From JAGOUA01 sp964645655 (GTDB lineage Bacteria; Patescibacteriota; Patescibacteriia; 2-12-FULL-60-25), in the NCBI GenBank assembly GCA_964645655.1, contig CAZXZS010000001.1, positions 1-64,000 of the forward strand: DNA of 64,000 nt, given 5' to 3'. Within the stretch, counting starts at the first letter, position 1, and each line of letters starts with the position of its first letter. The translations under genes and the position numbers were made by a program. A model generated the notes under the pieces. The model ran no database searches, was not told the origin of the DNA, and saw only the letters and a list, made by a program, of their open reading frames with translations. This document shows positions 1 through 8,372 of this stretch, one piece after another.

Positions 1-434
<434 letters not shown>

Positions 435-599
435 TCCCATCTGGATTGACGGTTCGCCGTAAAGGTGAACCTGAAGATGGAAATTTCCAAGGTGTCCTGT
501 AATGCAAGTCGTACAAACATGCCTTGCACATATCTGGTTCTGATATAATCCGCGCTTGAGGCGCTGATCCTGCACGAATAACTCCGTTGTTCTGCGAGA
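435..599 (+). other. 23S-5S internal transcribed spacer
   Basis: The spacer holds a hairpin near 450-470 (GGTTCGCC, loop GTAAA, GGTGAACC) inside a wider CCATCT/AGATGG pairing. This could be an rRNA processing stem. No tRNA is seen in it. A TATAAT at 544-549 is present, but its only -35-like partner is 14 bases away. Confidence 0.6.
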
Positions 600-716
600 T
601 CGGTGGCTCAAGCAGTGGGGTCACACCCGTTCCCATCCCGAACACGGTCGTTAAGCCCACCAGCAGCGATGGTACTTGGACCCAACCCGGTCCTGGGAGA
701 GTAGCCTGCCGCCGGA
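600..716 (+). rRNA. rrf: 5S ribosomal RNA
   Basis: The conserved 5S core CCCGTTCCCATCCCGAAC is followed by GTTAAGCCCACCAGC, GATGGTACT and GGGAGAGTAG in canonical order. The terminal helix pairs CGGTGGC (601-607) with GCCGCCG (708-714). The gene follows 23S in the same orientation as in a normal rrn operon. No 16S is in view. Confidence 0.95.
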
Positions 717-724
717 ATGTGAAG

Positions 725-749
725 ACACGCCCTAAAGGCGTGTTTTTGC
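725..749 (+). terminator. rrn operon terminator
   Basis: The stem ACACGCC/GGCGTGT with loop CTAAA is followed directly by TTTTTG. It sits nine bases after 5S and closes the rRNA operon. Confidence 0.9.
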
Positions 750-810
750 GTGCAAGGCTCTTGACATTTTTGGGAAAACGCTCAAGATCCCTTTTGGAAA
801 GGATGAACGG

Positions 811-1116
811 ATGGGGATCGAGACACGGTTTCCTGTGCGGCAAACGGACGGCTCCTATCGGATTCCGGATGGGGATGAGCAAATCGCGGTTGTGGTGTGG
901 GGGACGGCGCGTTACTGGGCTGAGCGGCTGGGCGTTCCAGGGCAGGTGTCGGCGCTCAAGTGGAGAATGGCCGACGAATTCCGGTTCCAGATCTTCGTGG
1001 ACGAGGGAGGGTGCTCTTTCCTCCTGTTTCCGGAGAAGGCAGCGCGTGCGGCCTATGCGGCGCTGCAGCGGGCGCAAGCGGACGGGGAACGCCGCAAGAC
1101 TTGGAAAGAGAACTGA
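811..1116 (+). CDS. Hypothetical protein, 101 aa
   Basis: The family is not recognised. It is a small soluble protein with no signal peptide or membrane segment, mixed alpha/beta composition and a charged C-terminus. The start is supported by a GGAAAGGA-like ribosome site at 796-803 and a TTGACA (761-766) / CAAGAT (783-788) promoter just after the rrn terminator, so it is probably its own transcription unit. It ends 56 bases before the GH1 gene and could be cotranscribed with it. Function unknown. Confidence 0.7.
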   Translation: MGIETRFPVRQTDGSYRIPDGDEQIAVVVWGTARYWAERLGVPGQVSALKWRMADEFRFQIFVDEGGCSFLLFPEKAARAAYAALQRAQADGERRKTWKEN

Positions 1117-1172
1117 TCTGGCGCTCCTGGCGCATTTTTTGTTTTCGTGCGCCCGTCCCGTATCATGTGTTC

Positions 1173-2639
1173 ATGTCCATTCCTGGGGCGGATCTTTCCT
1201 TTCGAGACGTCATTGGGGATTTACGTCGAAGTGATGGAAGCGTGTTGGAATATGCGGGAACGTCGGTCGGGTCGCATTTTCAGGCAGAACCGATTTTATA
1301 TGGGGCGGATGGGAGGCGGTTGCGGCCGTTTTCGGATTGGGAATTGGAGGTTCATGATAACTTGAACGGGGTTGGGTCGAAGGTGACGCCGCCCCAGCAT
1401 GAAGAGGACTTGCCGCGATTTTTGGCGAGAAAAGAGGCCTATGTCGATCGTTCGCGTGAGCTGGGAGACAATATGTTGCGGGTCTCGTTTGATTTTGCGC
1501 GGTTATGTCCGTCGCCGTTCGAATTTGACCGGGGGCTGATGGCGGATTACCTCAAGACACTGGCCTTGATTCGGGCACGGGGGATGGAGCCGATGGTGAC
1601 GTTGCATCATTTTACGATGCCGACGTACTTGTTGGAGACTGACCGGAATGGGGATGTGCGGGATGGCGGGTGGGAGCATCCGGAGGTGGCGAGGCATTTT
1701 CGGTTTTACGTGGAGAACGTCTTCCGGTGCTTGGCGGATACGGACCAGGTGCGGGTGGCGCTGCGGGAGGCGGGATTGGATCGGCAAGGGCAGGACCGGT
1801 TTTTGGCGGAAGGGGTCGCGAAATATTTCATGAGCTTGAATGAGCCGGCGGTGACGCTGTACAATAGCTATTTGGCGGGGGTGTTTCCGCCGTATAAGCG
1901 GGGGAACGTGGTGGTGGCAAAGGAGGTGCTAGGCCGGATGGTTGAGGCCCATGACCTCGTGTTTCAGGAGGCGAAAGAGGCGCTGCGTGGACCGGGACGC
2001 GAGGCGTGGGTGGGGGTGGGATATAATTGGCAGTATTTTGATGGGGTGTTTGGTGGGATCGCCCATGAATTCGACGAATATTATACGGATAAGTTTGAGC
2101 GGAATGGGGCCTATTCCGACTTTTTGGGACTGCATTACTATTTCCGGATGACGTTGCCGTTGCTGGCGGGGAAGAGGGGGCGGGCGTATGGGGAGCATCC
2201 GGCATTTGGGGATATGCATCCGGAAGGGGTGTTCCATGTCCTGCGGCAGATGAACCGGGCGTATCCGCAAAAGGAGGTCTTTGTCTCGGAATTTGGATTT
2301 TCGGATACGCAAGACCGGAAGCGGCCGTATTGGTTGCTTGAGACGGTGCGGCATATCCTGCTCGCGAAGCGGGCGGGGGTGCCGGTGAAGGGGATGCTGC
2401 TGTGGTCGTTGGTGAATAATTTCGAGTGGGATTTGGGGATGACGCAGAAGTTTGGGTTGTTTGAGGAGAAGGAGCTGTTTCAGCCATTGAAGGGGTCGAA
2501 GGATGGGGTGCGGAGTTGGGAGGTATGGCGGGCGGCGATGGGGGTCTTATCCGATCCGGCGCCGGAGCGGCTGGAGGAGCTGGAAGCCCTGTATCGGCGG
2601 GCGCGTGAGCAGTATTTGTCTGAAATAAGGGAAAAATGA
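1173..2639 (+). CDS. Glycoside hydrolase family 1 (beta-glucosidase/beta-galactosidase type)
   Basis: 488 aa, close to the usual GH1 length. It is a retaining beta-glycosidase of the (beta/alpha)8 fold. The acid/base motif SLNEP is at 221-225 (Glu224). The nucleophile motif VSEFGF is at 371-376 (Glu373), where many relatives read TENG. The C-terminal NNFEWDLG matches the conserved NFEW block of the sugar site. No signal peptide is seen, so it is probably cytoplasmic. The frame is open upstream to 960 over the preceding gene, but homology begins after the ATG at 1173, which is taken as start. Substrate cannot be told from sequence. Codon use has many G-ending codons, as in neighbouring genes. 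Confidence 0.93.
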   Translation: MSIPGADLSFRDVIGDLRRSDGSVLEYAGTSVGSHFQAEPILYGADGRRLRPFSDWELEVHDNLNGVGSKVTPPQHEEDLPRFLARKEAYVDRSRELGDNMLRVSFDFARLCPSPFEFDRGLMADYLKTLALIRARGMEPMVTLHHFTMPTYLLETDRNGDVRDGGWEHPEVARHFRFYVENVFRCLADTDQVRVALREAGLDRQGQDRFLAEGVAKYFMSLNEPAVTLYNSYLAGVFPPYKRGNVVVAKEVLGRMVEAHDLVFQEAKEALRGPGREAWVGVGYNWQYFDGVFGGIAHEFDEYYTDKFERNGAYSDFLGLHYYFRMTLPLLAGKRGRAYGEHPAFGDMHPEGVFHVLRQMNRAYPQKEVFVSEFGFSDTQDRKRPYWLLETVRHILLAKRAGVPVKGMLLWSLVNNFEWDLGMTQKFGLFEEKELFQPLKGSKDGVRSWEVWRAAMGVLSDPAPERLEELEALYRRAREQYLSEIREK

Positions 2640-2656
2640 GAAAATGGGTTGCTTTC

Positions 2657-2685
2657 TTGACAGGGCGTGTAAATTATGAGATGAT
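2657..2685 (+). promoter_or_regulatory. Sigma70-type promoter
   Basis: TTGACA (2657-2662), 17-base spacer, GATGAT (2680-2685). It reads into the small gene at 2717. Confidence 0.6.
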
Positions 2686-2716
2686 GCGCTATTGACCTGA
2701 ACGGGAGGTTATGATA

Positions 2717-2902
2717 GTGACGCGATCGAAGCACTCAGAGAACGTGTGGCGCCGGCTGGAGAACGCGGTCGTGGCGCTCCGGCACCATCTTCAGGCTCGG
2801 CCCGGCGACCCGGAACTGCGCAGGCTCGCCTACGCGCCTCGGCCTGCTACGCAGGCGGAAGCCGAGGCGCTCTTGGAAGAGATGAGCGCCTATCTCGGCT
2901 AA
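2717..2902 (+). CDS. Hypothetical protein, 61 aa
   Basis: Small, basic N-terminus (R, K, H rich) and a helical, acidic C-terminus. No recognisable domain. A GGGAGG ribosome site at 2703-2708 is only two bases from the ATG at 2711 but eight from the in-frame GTG at 2717, so GTG is preferred. A consensus promoter upstream and a hairpin terminator downstream make it a stand-alone unit, which supports its being real despite its length. Confidence 0.6.
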   Translation: MTRSKHSENVWRRLENAVVALRHHLQARPGDPELRRLAYAPRPATQAEAEALLEEMSAYLG

Positions 2903-2947
2903 ATCAACCTGCCGACGCACTGACGTCGGTGCGGGCTGGGGCTGCAA

Positions 2948-2975
2948 GCATCCGTGCGACCTGCCGGATGTTTTT
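2948..2975 (+). terminator. Terminator after the 61-aa gene
   Basis: CATCCG and CGGATG pair around a short loop and are followed by TTTTT. Confidence 0.65.
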
Positions 2976-3020
2976 ATGTCCGTTTGCGCTTTCTGGTTCG
3001 GATTTCTATGATGGTGACAT

Positions 3021-3485
3021 ATGACCTCCTTCTCCCCTCGTCTGTTCGTGGTCGCGTTGTTCTTGGGTGGGTTCGTGTTTTCGGGGTGTGGGGTGACGAG
3101 GGACGTGGCGGTGACCGAGAGTGGCGTGCGTGGCACGGATGTTCGAACTGGGGACGCGGTTGGGTTTGGTGACGATGTGCGCATCCCGGACACGTTTCCC
3201 GCGGATTTTCCGAAATATCCGGACGCCCGTACGCAAGCGTTCCTGCATAATTCCGAAGACGGGAGCTATTCCGCAAACCAGCAGACGGGGGATAGTGTGG
3301 CAGACGTGAAGGCCTGGGCGGAACAGGTCATGACGGCAAAAGGGTACGCGAAGATTTTGGACCTGACGGATCCGATGCATGCGGTCGTCTCGTTTGAGAA
3401 GGATGGGGTCAAATACCAGGTGCAGGCGACGCGAGATGAGGCGCGGAGCTTGACTTATATCATTACGGTCCGGTCTGGGAGGTAG
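3021..3485 (+). CDS. Predicted lipoprotein, 154 aa
   Basis: The N-terminus has a hydrophobic signal segment ending in the lipobox FSGC (Cys24), so it should be exported and lipid-anchored outside the membrane. The mature part is polar. It contains a proline-tyrosine stretch (DFPKYPDA) and a C-terminal region that alternates beta-like strands (FEKDGVKYQVQATR). No enzymatic motif is seen and no family is recognised. It stands alone between the 61-aa gene and a coiled-coil protein. Confidence 0.75.
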   Translation: MTSFSPRLFVVALFLGGFVFSGCGVTRDVAVTESGVRGTDVRTGDAVGFGDDVRIPDTFPADFPKYPDARTQAFLHNSEDGSYSANQQTGDSVADVKAWAEQVMTAKGYAKILDLTDPMHAVVSFEKDGVKYQVQATRDEARSLTYIITVRSGR

Positions 3486-3791
3486 GTAGGCGTTGTGGGC
3501 GCACCGCGTCAATGAATGCCGTGGGGAAGGGGCATGAATGAAAGGGGTAGTAATGAGAATGGCGGCCTCCGTCCAAATGAGTTCGGCGCGATTTTCTTGA
3601 GGTGAAAAAGCGTATTTCGCTTAAATTAGCCTTTTTTAATTGGAGAGCGGCCTCGCGTATCGCCATCCGACCTTGGTCGGATCCGCCCGCATCCCTTGAC
3701 AGAAACCCTATTTCATGGGACGCTCGGCGCACCGTCGCCAGGTTCGGTGACGCCCGGTTTCGAAGGGGATTCGAAGGAAGAAGGACCAACT
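3486..3791. other. Intergenic region with promoter for the coiled-coil gene
   Basis: No convincing gene lies here. An AT-rich stretch with a small AAGCG/CGCTT hairpin lies near 3606-3623. TTGACA at 3696-3701 is a likely -35 box. A TTG start at 3696 for the next frame would sit in that box and is not favoured. Confidence 0.5.
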
Positions 3792-5228
3792 ATGGGGATC
3801 ATCGGCGTGGCCATTGCGGCCGTGTTCGTTCTGTTCTTCGTCTGGTGGTGGAGACGGCGCCCTGATCCGGTGCCCGCCAAGAGGGCGGGCGGGGCCGTGG
3901 ACCCGTCGGTCCAGCTGACCCTCAGGGCGGCGATGCTGACGGAAGAGATCGCGCAGACCGAGCGCATGCTGGATCAGGAGATCGGCGAGCTCGCGAAGGG
4001 CAGGCTGCCCGTCGATGTCGAGAGGTCCGCCCTCTCGATCGGGCCAGCGCCCGAAGAAGACGCGACGCTGTCTGAGCTGCGGGAGTTCCTCAAGAACCCC
4101 CTGCAGGCGCGACCGATCCCGTTTCGCGCCGAGGCGGTACGGGTGCAGATGGAGAAGGTTCTCGCCAAGATCCGGCACGAGTGGACGGTCTTCGTCCGCC
4201 TGCAGCAGCGCTACGAGCAGGAGCGCCGCTCCAACGCGGCTTCGTCGGCCCTGATCCAACTGGGACTCATCGCGGACCTGCACCAGGAGCTCGCGGGCCT
4301 GCGGCAGCAGCTGGAGGTGGACGCGCTGCATGAGCTTCTCGTCCGCAACCGGGACAAGGTGCTCGTCAACCGCAAGGCGGTCCAGGAGCAGATCATGCGT
4401 TCACGGATGGATCTCGAGCGGGAGAAGGGCGTCGATCCCCACGATCTCGCGCGCGCACAGGCGGCCTTCGTCGCCCAGCTGGACCGGTTCGACCTGCAGA
4501 CCGTGCGCGAGGAGGACTGGGGCGAGGCGGCGAATGCGGCCGGACGTGCCATGCAGGCCATCCGCCAGATCGCGGAGCGCACCAAGCTCCAGCCGCAGGA
4601 GCGGCGCGCGCTTCTCGCGGAGATGGCGCTGCTCGACGTGTGGGTCGCGGGCGTTCGTCGGTTCGTGGTTGAGGCGGTTGGGCAAGGGTATGTTCCCGAC
4701 GCTGGGTCTGCCGATGCCGTGCTGGTGCCGTTCGAGCGCCGGTACGAGGCCTGGAAGGGGAGCTGCATGGAGCGGGTGGAGCTTTTCGGGAACGAGCGGG
4801 ATGAGCTCCAGAAGCTGTTCCAGGATCTCCTTGAGCTCGGGCAACATGTCAGCATCTGGATCTTCCGGCAGGAACGGGAGGCCTATCGGGCCAAGCTTGC
4901 GGAGGGTGCCTGGAAGCTGGAAGCCTCCTGCCAGCTGCTCCGCAACCGATGGCCGAAGGAGGATCGGGGGATCGATGCCGCCCGTGAAGGCCTGCTCGAA
5001 CAGGTGGCGAAGCTGCAGGTGGATATCCGGACGTACCAGCAGGCGAGCCTCTCGCGCTTCTGCGCCCGCCCGCCCCCGCCGATCGAGGCGGACCTCAGGC
5101 CGTATTTCGAGCGGTTCCGGGCGCTGATGGTGCGGCTGGAGCTGCTGCAAGAGGTCGCGCTGCGCGAAGTCGCGCGCCTGCAGCCGAGGACCGGGGTGTG
5201 CAGGGCGGCCACGGTCACCGAGATGTAG
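3792..5228 (+). CDS. Membrane-anchored coiled-coil protein, 478 aa
   Basis: One N-terminal membrane segment (about residues 4-19, ending in WWWRRR) is followed by about 450 residues of charged, mostly helical sequence rich in Leu, Glu, Arg and Gln with heptad-like spacing. It is anchored with the bulk probably cytoplasmic, since the basic WRRR lies after the segment. The start at 3792 follows a GGAAGAAGGA ribosome site. No catalytic motif is visible. A structural or scaffold role is possible but unproven. A terminator hairpin follows at once. Confidence 0.75.
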   Translation: MGIIGVAIAAVFVLFFVWWWRRRPDPVPAKRAGGAVDPSVQLTLRAAMLTEEIAQTERMLDQEIGELAKGRLPVDVERSALSIGPAPEEDATLSELREFLKNPLQARPIPFRAEAVRVQMEKVLAKIRHEWTVFVRLQQRYEQERRSNAASSALIQLGLIADLHQELAGLRQQLEVDALHELLVRNRDKVLVNRKAVQEQIMRSRMDLEREKGVDPHDLARAQAAFVAQLDRFDLQTVREEDWGEAANAAGRAMQAIRQIAERTKLQPQERRALLAEMALLDVWVAGVRRFVVEAVGQGYVPDAGSADAVLVPFERRYEAWKGSCMERVELFGNERDELQKLFQDLLELGQHVSIWIFRQEREAYRAKLAEGAWKLEASCQLLRNRWPKEDRGIDAAREGLLEQVAKLQVDIRTYQQASLSRFCARPPPPIEADLRPYFERFRALMVRLELLQEVALREVARLQPRTGVCRAATVTEM

Positions 5229-5234
5229 GTGCTG

Positions 5235-5265
5235 GCGCTTCGAGGGCTTCTCGAGGCGCTTTTTT
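5235..5265 (+). terminator. Terminator
   Basis: The stem GCGCTTCGAG/CTCGAGGCGC with loop GGCTT is followed by TTTTTT. It separates the two coiled-coil genes. Confidence 0.9.
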
Positions 5266-5294
5266 GTTGTCGTGGTATACTGGAGAGGATTTGT

Positions 5295-6338
5295 ATGTCG
5301 CACCATGAGCGAATGTATTTGGATCCGAACCAGGCGCGGGACTTGATCCATGCCTACGAGAAGAGGCAGAAGGACGGCTCGGCGAATGCGCCGGAGGCGG
5401 ATCCGGTCTCGACGGAAGAGGTCCGTGAGACGGGGCAGCGCGCGGCACAGGCGGTGGGCGGCTTGCGTTTGGCGTACTCGGGAAGTCCTGAGCCGGAGGC
5501 GCCAGGAGCCGATCCCGACCGGACTTCCGGCGAATTTCTCGTTAAAAAAGGGGCGGATGGGAGTGTGGTGCGCGAACGCGTTAGGCCGTCGGCTCCCGAT
5601 GCCCAGATGGGGCAGATGCAGGCGTTGGAAGCGCGCGCGAAGCAGGTCGGCGAGAGCTATACGCAGTCGGTCATGGACGTGAACCAAGCTGAGGAGGAAA
5701 TCGCGAGGCTGCGCGCGGAGCAGCGCACGCTGGCTGATTTCGGTGACGTATACAGTGATCAGGGACTCATGCGCAAAGCCAAGCGTATCGCGGAAGATCT
5801 GGATGGGTGGATGCGGTGGCGAGAGGCGCGAAGCAAGGCGGCGGAGCGTTATGCGGCCGTATATGCGCAACAGGGAGAACGGTTGCAATCGATGCGTGAA
5901 GCTGCGCGCGCGAAAGAGCGACAGGCGCAGGTTCCGATGCTACGGCAGGAATATGTTGGCCTCCTCCGCAAGGGCGAGGCATATTCGCAGTCACTGATTG
6001 AGGTGACGACGGCCATAGATGGGTTGCGGTCCGGTCTCGCCCAGGCCATGCAGCGCGATGTGGAACGCGCTCAGGAGCTCAAGAAGGCTCCCAAGCGTGA
6101 TCTCTGGTCCTTCTTCCGCCGGTTTCGCTCGGACGGAGTGGAGGAGAACCGCCCTGAATTCGGCGCCAAGGTTACGCAGCCCGGCGAAGAGGTGAAGGCC
6201 TTGCTGACGCAGATCGGAGAAATGAATCGCAAGGTTGAGGCGCTGATGGCAGCGAAAGCGGCGAATGATCGGCGCATGGACGAGCTCGCGGAACGGATCC
6301 AGGGGATCGAGCAGCCAGCGATTCGCCAGGCAGCATAG
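5295..6338 (+). CDS. Coiled-coil hypothetical protein, 347 aa
   Basis: Soluble protein with a low-complexity Glu/Pro/Ala N-terminal third, then long helical segments rich in Ala, Arg, Glu and Gln (about 120-240 and 300-345), typical of coiled coils. The ATG at 5295 follows GGAGAGG (5282-5288), and a TATACT box lies at 5276-5281. No known domain. Its position after the membrane-anchored coiled-coil gene hints at related structural jobs, though a terminator separates the two. Confidence 0.75.
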   Translation: MSHHERMYLDPNQARDLIHAYEKRQKDGSANAPEADPVSTEEVRETGQRAAQAVGGLRLAYSGSPEPEAPGADPDRTSGEFLVKKGADGSVVRERVRPSAPDAQMGQMQALEARAKQVGESYTQSVMDVNQAEEEIARLRAEQRTLADFGDVYSDQGLMRKAKRIAEDLDGWMRWREARSKAAERYAAVYAQQGERLQSMREAARAKERQAQVPMLRQEYVGLLRKGEAYSQSLIEVTTAIDGLRSGLAQAMQRDVERAQELKKAPKRDLWSFFRRFRSDGVEENRPEFGAKVTQPGEEVKALLTQIGEMNRKVEALMAAKAANDRRMDELAERIQGIEQPAIRQAA

Positions 6339-6366
6339 TGGGTTTGGCGTCTCGATCTTTGATACG

Positions 6367-6392
6367 AAAAGCCACCGAGAAGGGCTCGGGGC
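6367..6392 (-). terminator. Terminator for the lipoprotein gene
   Basis: On the minus strand CCGAG/CTCGG flanked by GCC/GGC is followed by CTTTTCG. It lies just past the stop of the 6399-7268 gene. Confidence 0.55.
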
Positions 6393-6398
6393 GAGGGG

Positions 6399-7268
6399 CT
6401 ACAGCGGCCGGCAGGCCATGTAGCGCAGGAGCGGGCAGTCCGCCTCGTGAACGCAGCTGTTCGTGGGGATGAAGAAGGCGGGATCGTAGCCGCCGCCGTG
6501 GGGCTCATAGCAAGCCTGGGCGGGCGGCTGTTCGGTTTGCGTGCCTTCGGCCGCGACTTTCCATGCCTGGAGCTCGCCATGGAGGGCCGGAAAGCGGCCC
6601 ATGGCGTCGGTCGAGACGGCGGAGAGGCGCTGGCCATCCGGGTACAGGCTCAGCAGCTCGAACAGGGGCGCATACCCAGCCGGTAGGGCCACCAGGACGC
6701 TCACGGTCCACGGCTGTGCCGCCATGGGCGCCGGCGCGTGGAGGAGTTCGCGCGTCCCGTCGAGAGTGGCGAGGTTCAGCTGGACCTGCGTGGCCCGCAT
6801 GCGGGCAATCGGCAGGTCGGAGTGGGCGGGGCTGGGCGTCTTGTAGCACAAGTGCCACACGGTCATTCCGTCGTTCGCACGCAGGTACGTCGTCTCCGCG
6901 GACATGGGGAGACGGCGGCCGTGGCAGGTCGAGGGGGCGAGCAGGACGGCGAAGGGTTCGGAAGGCCGCATGGCGGCATCCGGACGGATGCTTGCCGTGT
7001 TCGTGTCGCTCGGTCGATCGGTGCCGGCATCGGTGGCGCAGACGCTGGCCCGCGGCTCGAGGGCGGCCGTGACGCTGCACATGAGCGCCGGGTTGAGCGG
7101 GCGGAAGCGGGCGCCCGGCCCATCCGACGTTGCGTCGCGTGCGTCTGCGGGGTTCGCGTCCGTGCTCGGGGGCGTTTCGGCCCAGGCGCTGTGCGGGGCG
7201 CAGCCGGGGACGAGCAGGAGGGCGATGAGGAGAGCGCTGCAGGCGAGGGCGAGACGGTGGCTGATCAT
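6399..7268 (-). CDS. Predicted lipoprotein, 289 aa
   Basis: The start at 7268 follows a GGAGGA ribosome site. The N-terminus MISHRLALA leads into a hydrophobic segment and the lipobox VPGC, so it is exported and lipidated. The mature protein holds about eight further cysteines, including three near the C-terminus (NSC, ADC, MAC), and could be disulfide-bonded outside the cell. No family is recognised and no catalytic motif is seen. It stands convergent to the coiled-coil gene. Confidence 0.72.
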   Translation of the reverse strand: MISHRLALACSALLIALLLVPGCAPHSAWAETPPSTDANPADARDATSDGPGARFRPLNPALMCSVTAALEPRASVCATDAGTDRPSDTNTASIRPDAAMRPSEPFAVLLAPSTCHGRRLPMSAETTYLRANDGMTVWHLCYKTPSPAHSDLPIARMRATQVQLNLATLDGTRELLHAPAPMAAQPWTVSVLVALPAGYAPLFELLSLYPDGQRLSAVSTDAMGRFPALHGELQAWKVAAEGTQTEQPPAQACYEPHGGGYDPAFFIPTNSCVHEADCPLLRYMACRPL

Positions 7269-7320
7269 GGGTCCTCCGGGGTCATGGCGAATGGGCGCCA
7301 GACCTTCCACCCCGTTCCCT

Positions 7321-7356
7321 AAACCAAACAGCCCTGTCAAGGCTGTTGGTTTTTTG
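7321..7356. terminator. Hairpin with T-tract at the end of the 7337-8149 gene
   Basis: AACAGCC/GGCTGTT (7327-7333 and 7341-7347), extended by AAACC/GGTTT, with TTTTTT on the plus strand. The minus-strand gene's stop codon lies in the loop. The loop also reads TTGACA on the minus strand and could be a -35 box for the lipoprotein gene. Confidence 0.5.
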
Positions 7357-8149
7357 AGCTGATATAAGCCATTTTTTCCTTAAAGTAGGCTTCCATTTGA
7401 TCGTAATACTGCTGGACTTCGGGATGGGCGTTTCGTTGGGACGGGTCGGTGGCGAAGACGTGTTCCCAGCTGGCCTTGTACGCCTCGAACGCTTGTTTTT
7501 CTTGTTCGAGATGGAGGTGGTCGGGGGTGAGGGCGGGCGGGGCTGGTGGAACGGGCATCGGCGGTTCGGCTGGAGGCTCTGTTGCCAGGGGCGTGGGCGC
7601 GGAGGCTTCGGCGCTTTTGGTTGGAAGGGGGTTCGTTTCGGCAAAGGGAAACGGCGCCCGTTCTTCTTGCGAGGGCTTTTCTTGCGCCTGGGTAGGGGAA
7701 AGATCGTCTAGCGCGTCGAGGGGCGGCCGTTTACGCGGTGGGGGCAGGAGGTCCTCGTCGAGCGGATCGCGACGGCGTTCGCGGGGGGAGGGCGGACGGT
7801 CAAGGTCGTCGAACGGGCGCTCGTGCGAGGTCGGCTGTTTTGCGGCCTCGGTTTCTTGGGCTTCAAGGAGGCCCTTTTCGATGCCGTGGAGCGCTTCTTG
7901 CACGCGCATGAGCTCGCCGACGAGGGCTTTCAGGCGGATGCGGGCCGCTTCGGGGACGGTTTGGCCGTTGAGCGGGTGCTTGGCGTCGGACGGATCGAGG
8001 GTCTTTGCGATCCCTTCGAGTTTTTTTGAGAGCGCCAAGAGCTTCTGCAGGTTTTCGCCACGGAGCGGGTCTTCGGGAGGGCGCCGGGGACCGAGGGCGT
8101 CGTCGTCGAATTCTTTGAGGAGGTCGTCAAAGGGCGAAGCGGAGGCCAT
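7337..8149 (-). CDS. Hypothetical proline-rich protein, 270 aa
   Basis: The N-terminal third is charged and helical. The middle (about 105-210) is low complexity, rich in Pro, Glu, Arg and Ala, and probably disordered. The last 60 residues are again helical (EQEKQAFEAYKASWEHVF). No signal peptide, membrane segment or known domain. The folded ends joined by a disordered linker suggest an adaptor-like protein, but this is only inference. Confidence 0.7.
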   Translation of the reverse strand: MASASPFDDLLKEFDDDALGPRRPPEDPLRGENLQKLLALSKKLEGIAKTLDPSDAKHPLNGQTVPEAARIRLKALVGELMRVQEALHGIEKGLLEAQETEAAKQPTSHERPFDDLDRPPSPRERRRDPLDEDLLPPPRKRPPLDALDDLSPTQAQEKPSQEERAPFPFAETNPLPTKSAEASAPTPLATEPPAEPPMPVPPAPPALTPDHLHLEQEKQAFEAYKASWEHVFATDPSQRNAHPEVQQYYDQMEAYFKEKMAYISSKNQQP

Positions 8150-8213
8150 ACGTTGCTGCCATGATACACGACTTTCCGCATGCGGGCTCGTGGGGGTGTG
8201 GTATCATGGCGTC

Positions 8214-8372
8214 ATGTCGCAACAAGAGGCGCAGGAACAACTGAAAGAGCTTGAGGCCGCTCTCGAGGGGTTGGAGAAAGAGGCGAAAGCGGCCATCGGT
8301 TTTGCGATCGACGCCATTTCGGCGGGAGAGGTCGAGGAGATCCGGCGGAAGATTGCCGCCCTCGAGGCCTAG
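8214..8372 (+). CDS. Small acidic helical protein, 52 aa
   Basis: A short open frame of almost pure helix-formers (Glu, Ala, Leu, Gln, Lys) with heptad-like Leu spacing, likely a small coiled coil. It begins 64 bases from the divergent 7337-8149 gene and its stop overlaps the stop of the convergent flippase gene by three bases. No ribosome site stands out, so its reality rests on composition and fit. Confidence 0.5.
   Translation: MSQQEAQEQLKELEAALEGLEKEAKAAIGFAIDAISAGEVEEIRRKIAALEA

Noticed and set aside
544..549. TATAAT in the 23S-5S spacer as a 5S promoter
   Set aside because: No -35 box at a workable distance; 5S is normally cotranscribed with 23S.
960..1172. Upstream extension of the GH1 gene
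   Set aside because: It overlaps the previous gene, and family homology begins at the ATG at 1173.
3696..3791. TTG start for the coiled-coil gene
   Set aside because: The TTG is part of a likely -35 box, and ATG at 3792 has a ribosome site and directly begins a membrane segment.
4401..5888. 495-codon minus-strand open frame
   Set aside because: It runs against two coiled-coil genes with good ribosome sites and terminators; no recognisable protein.
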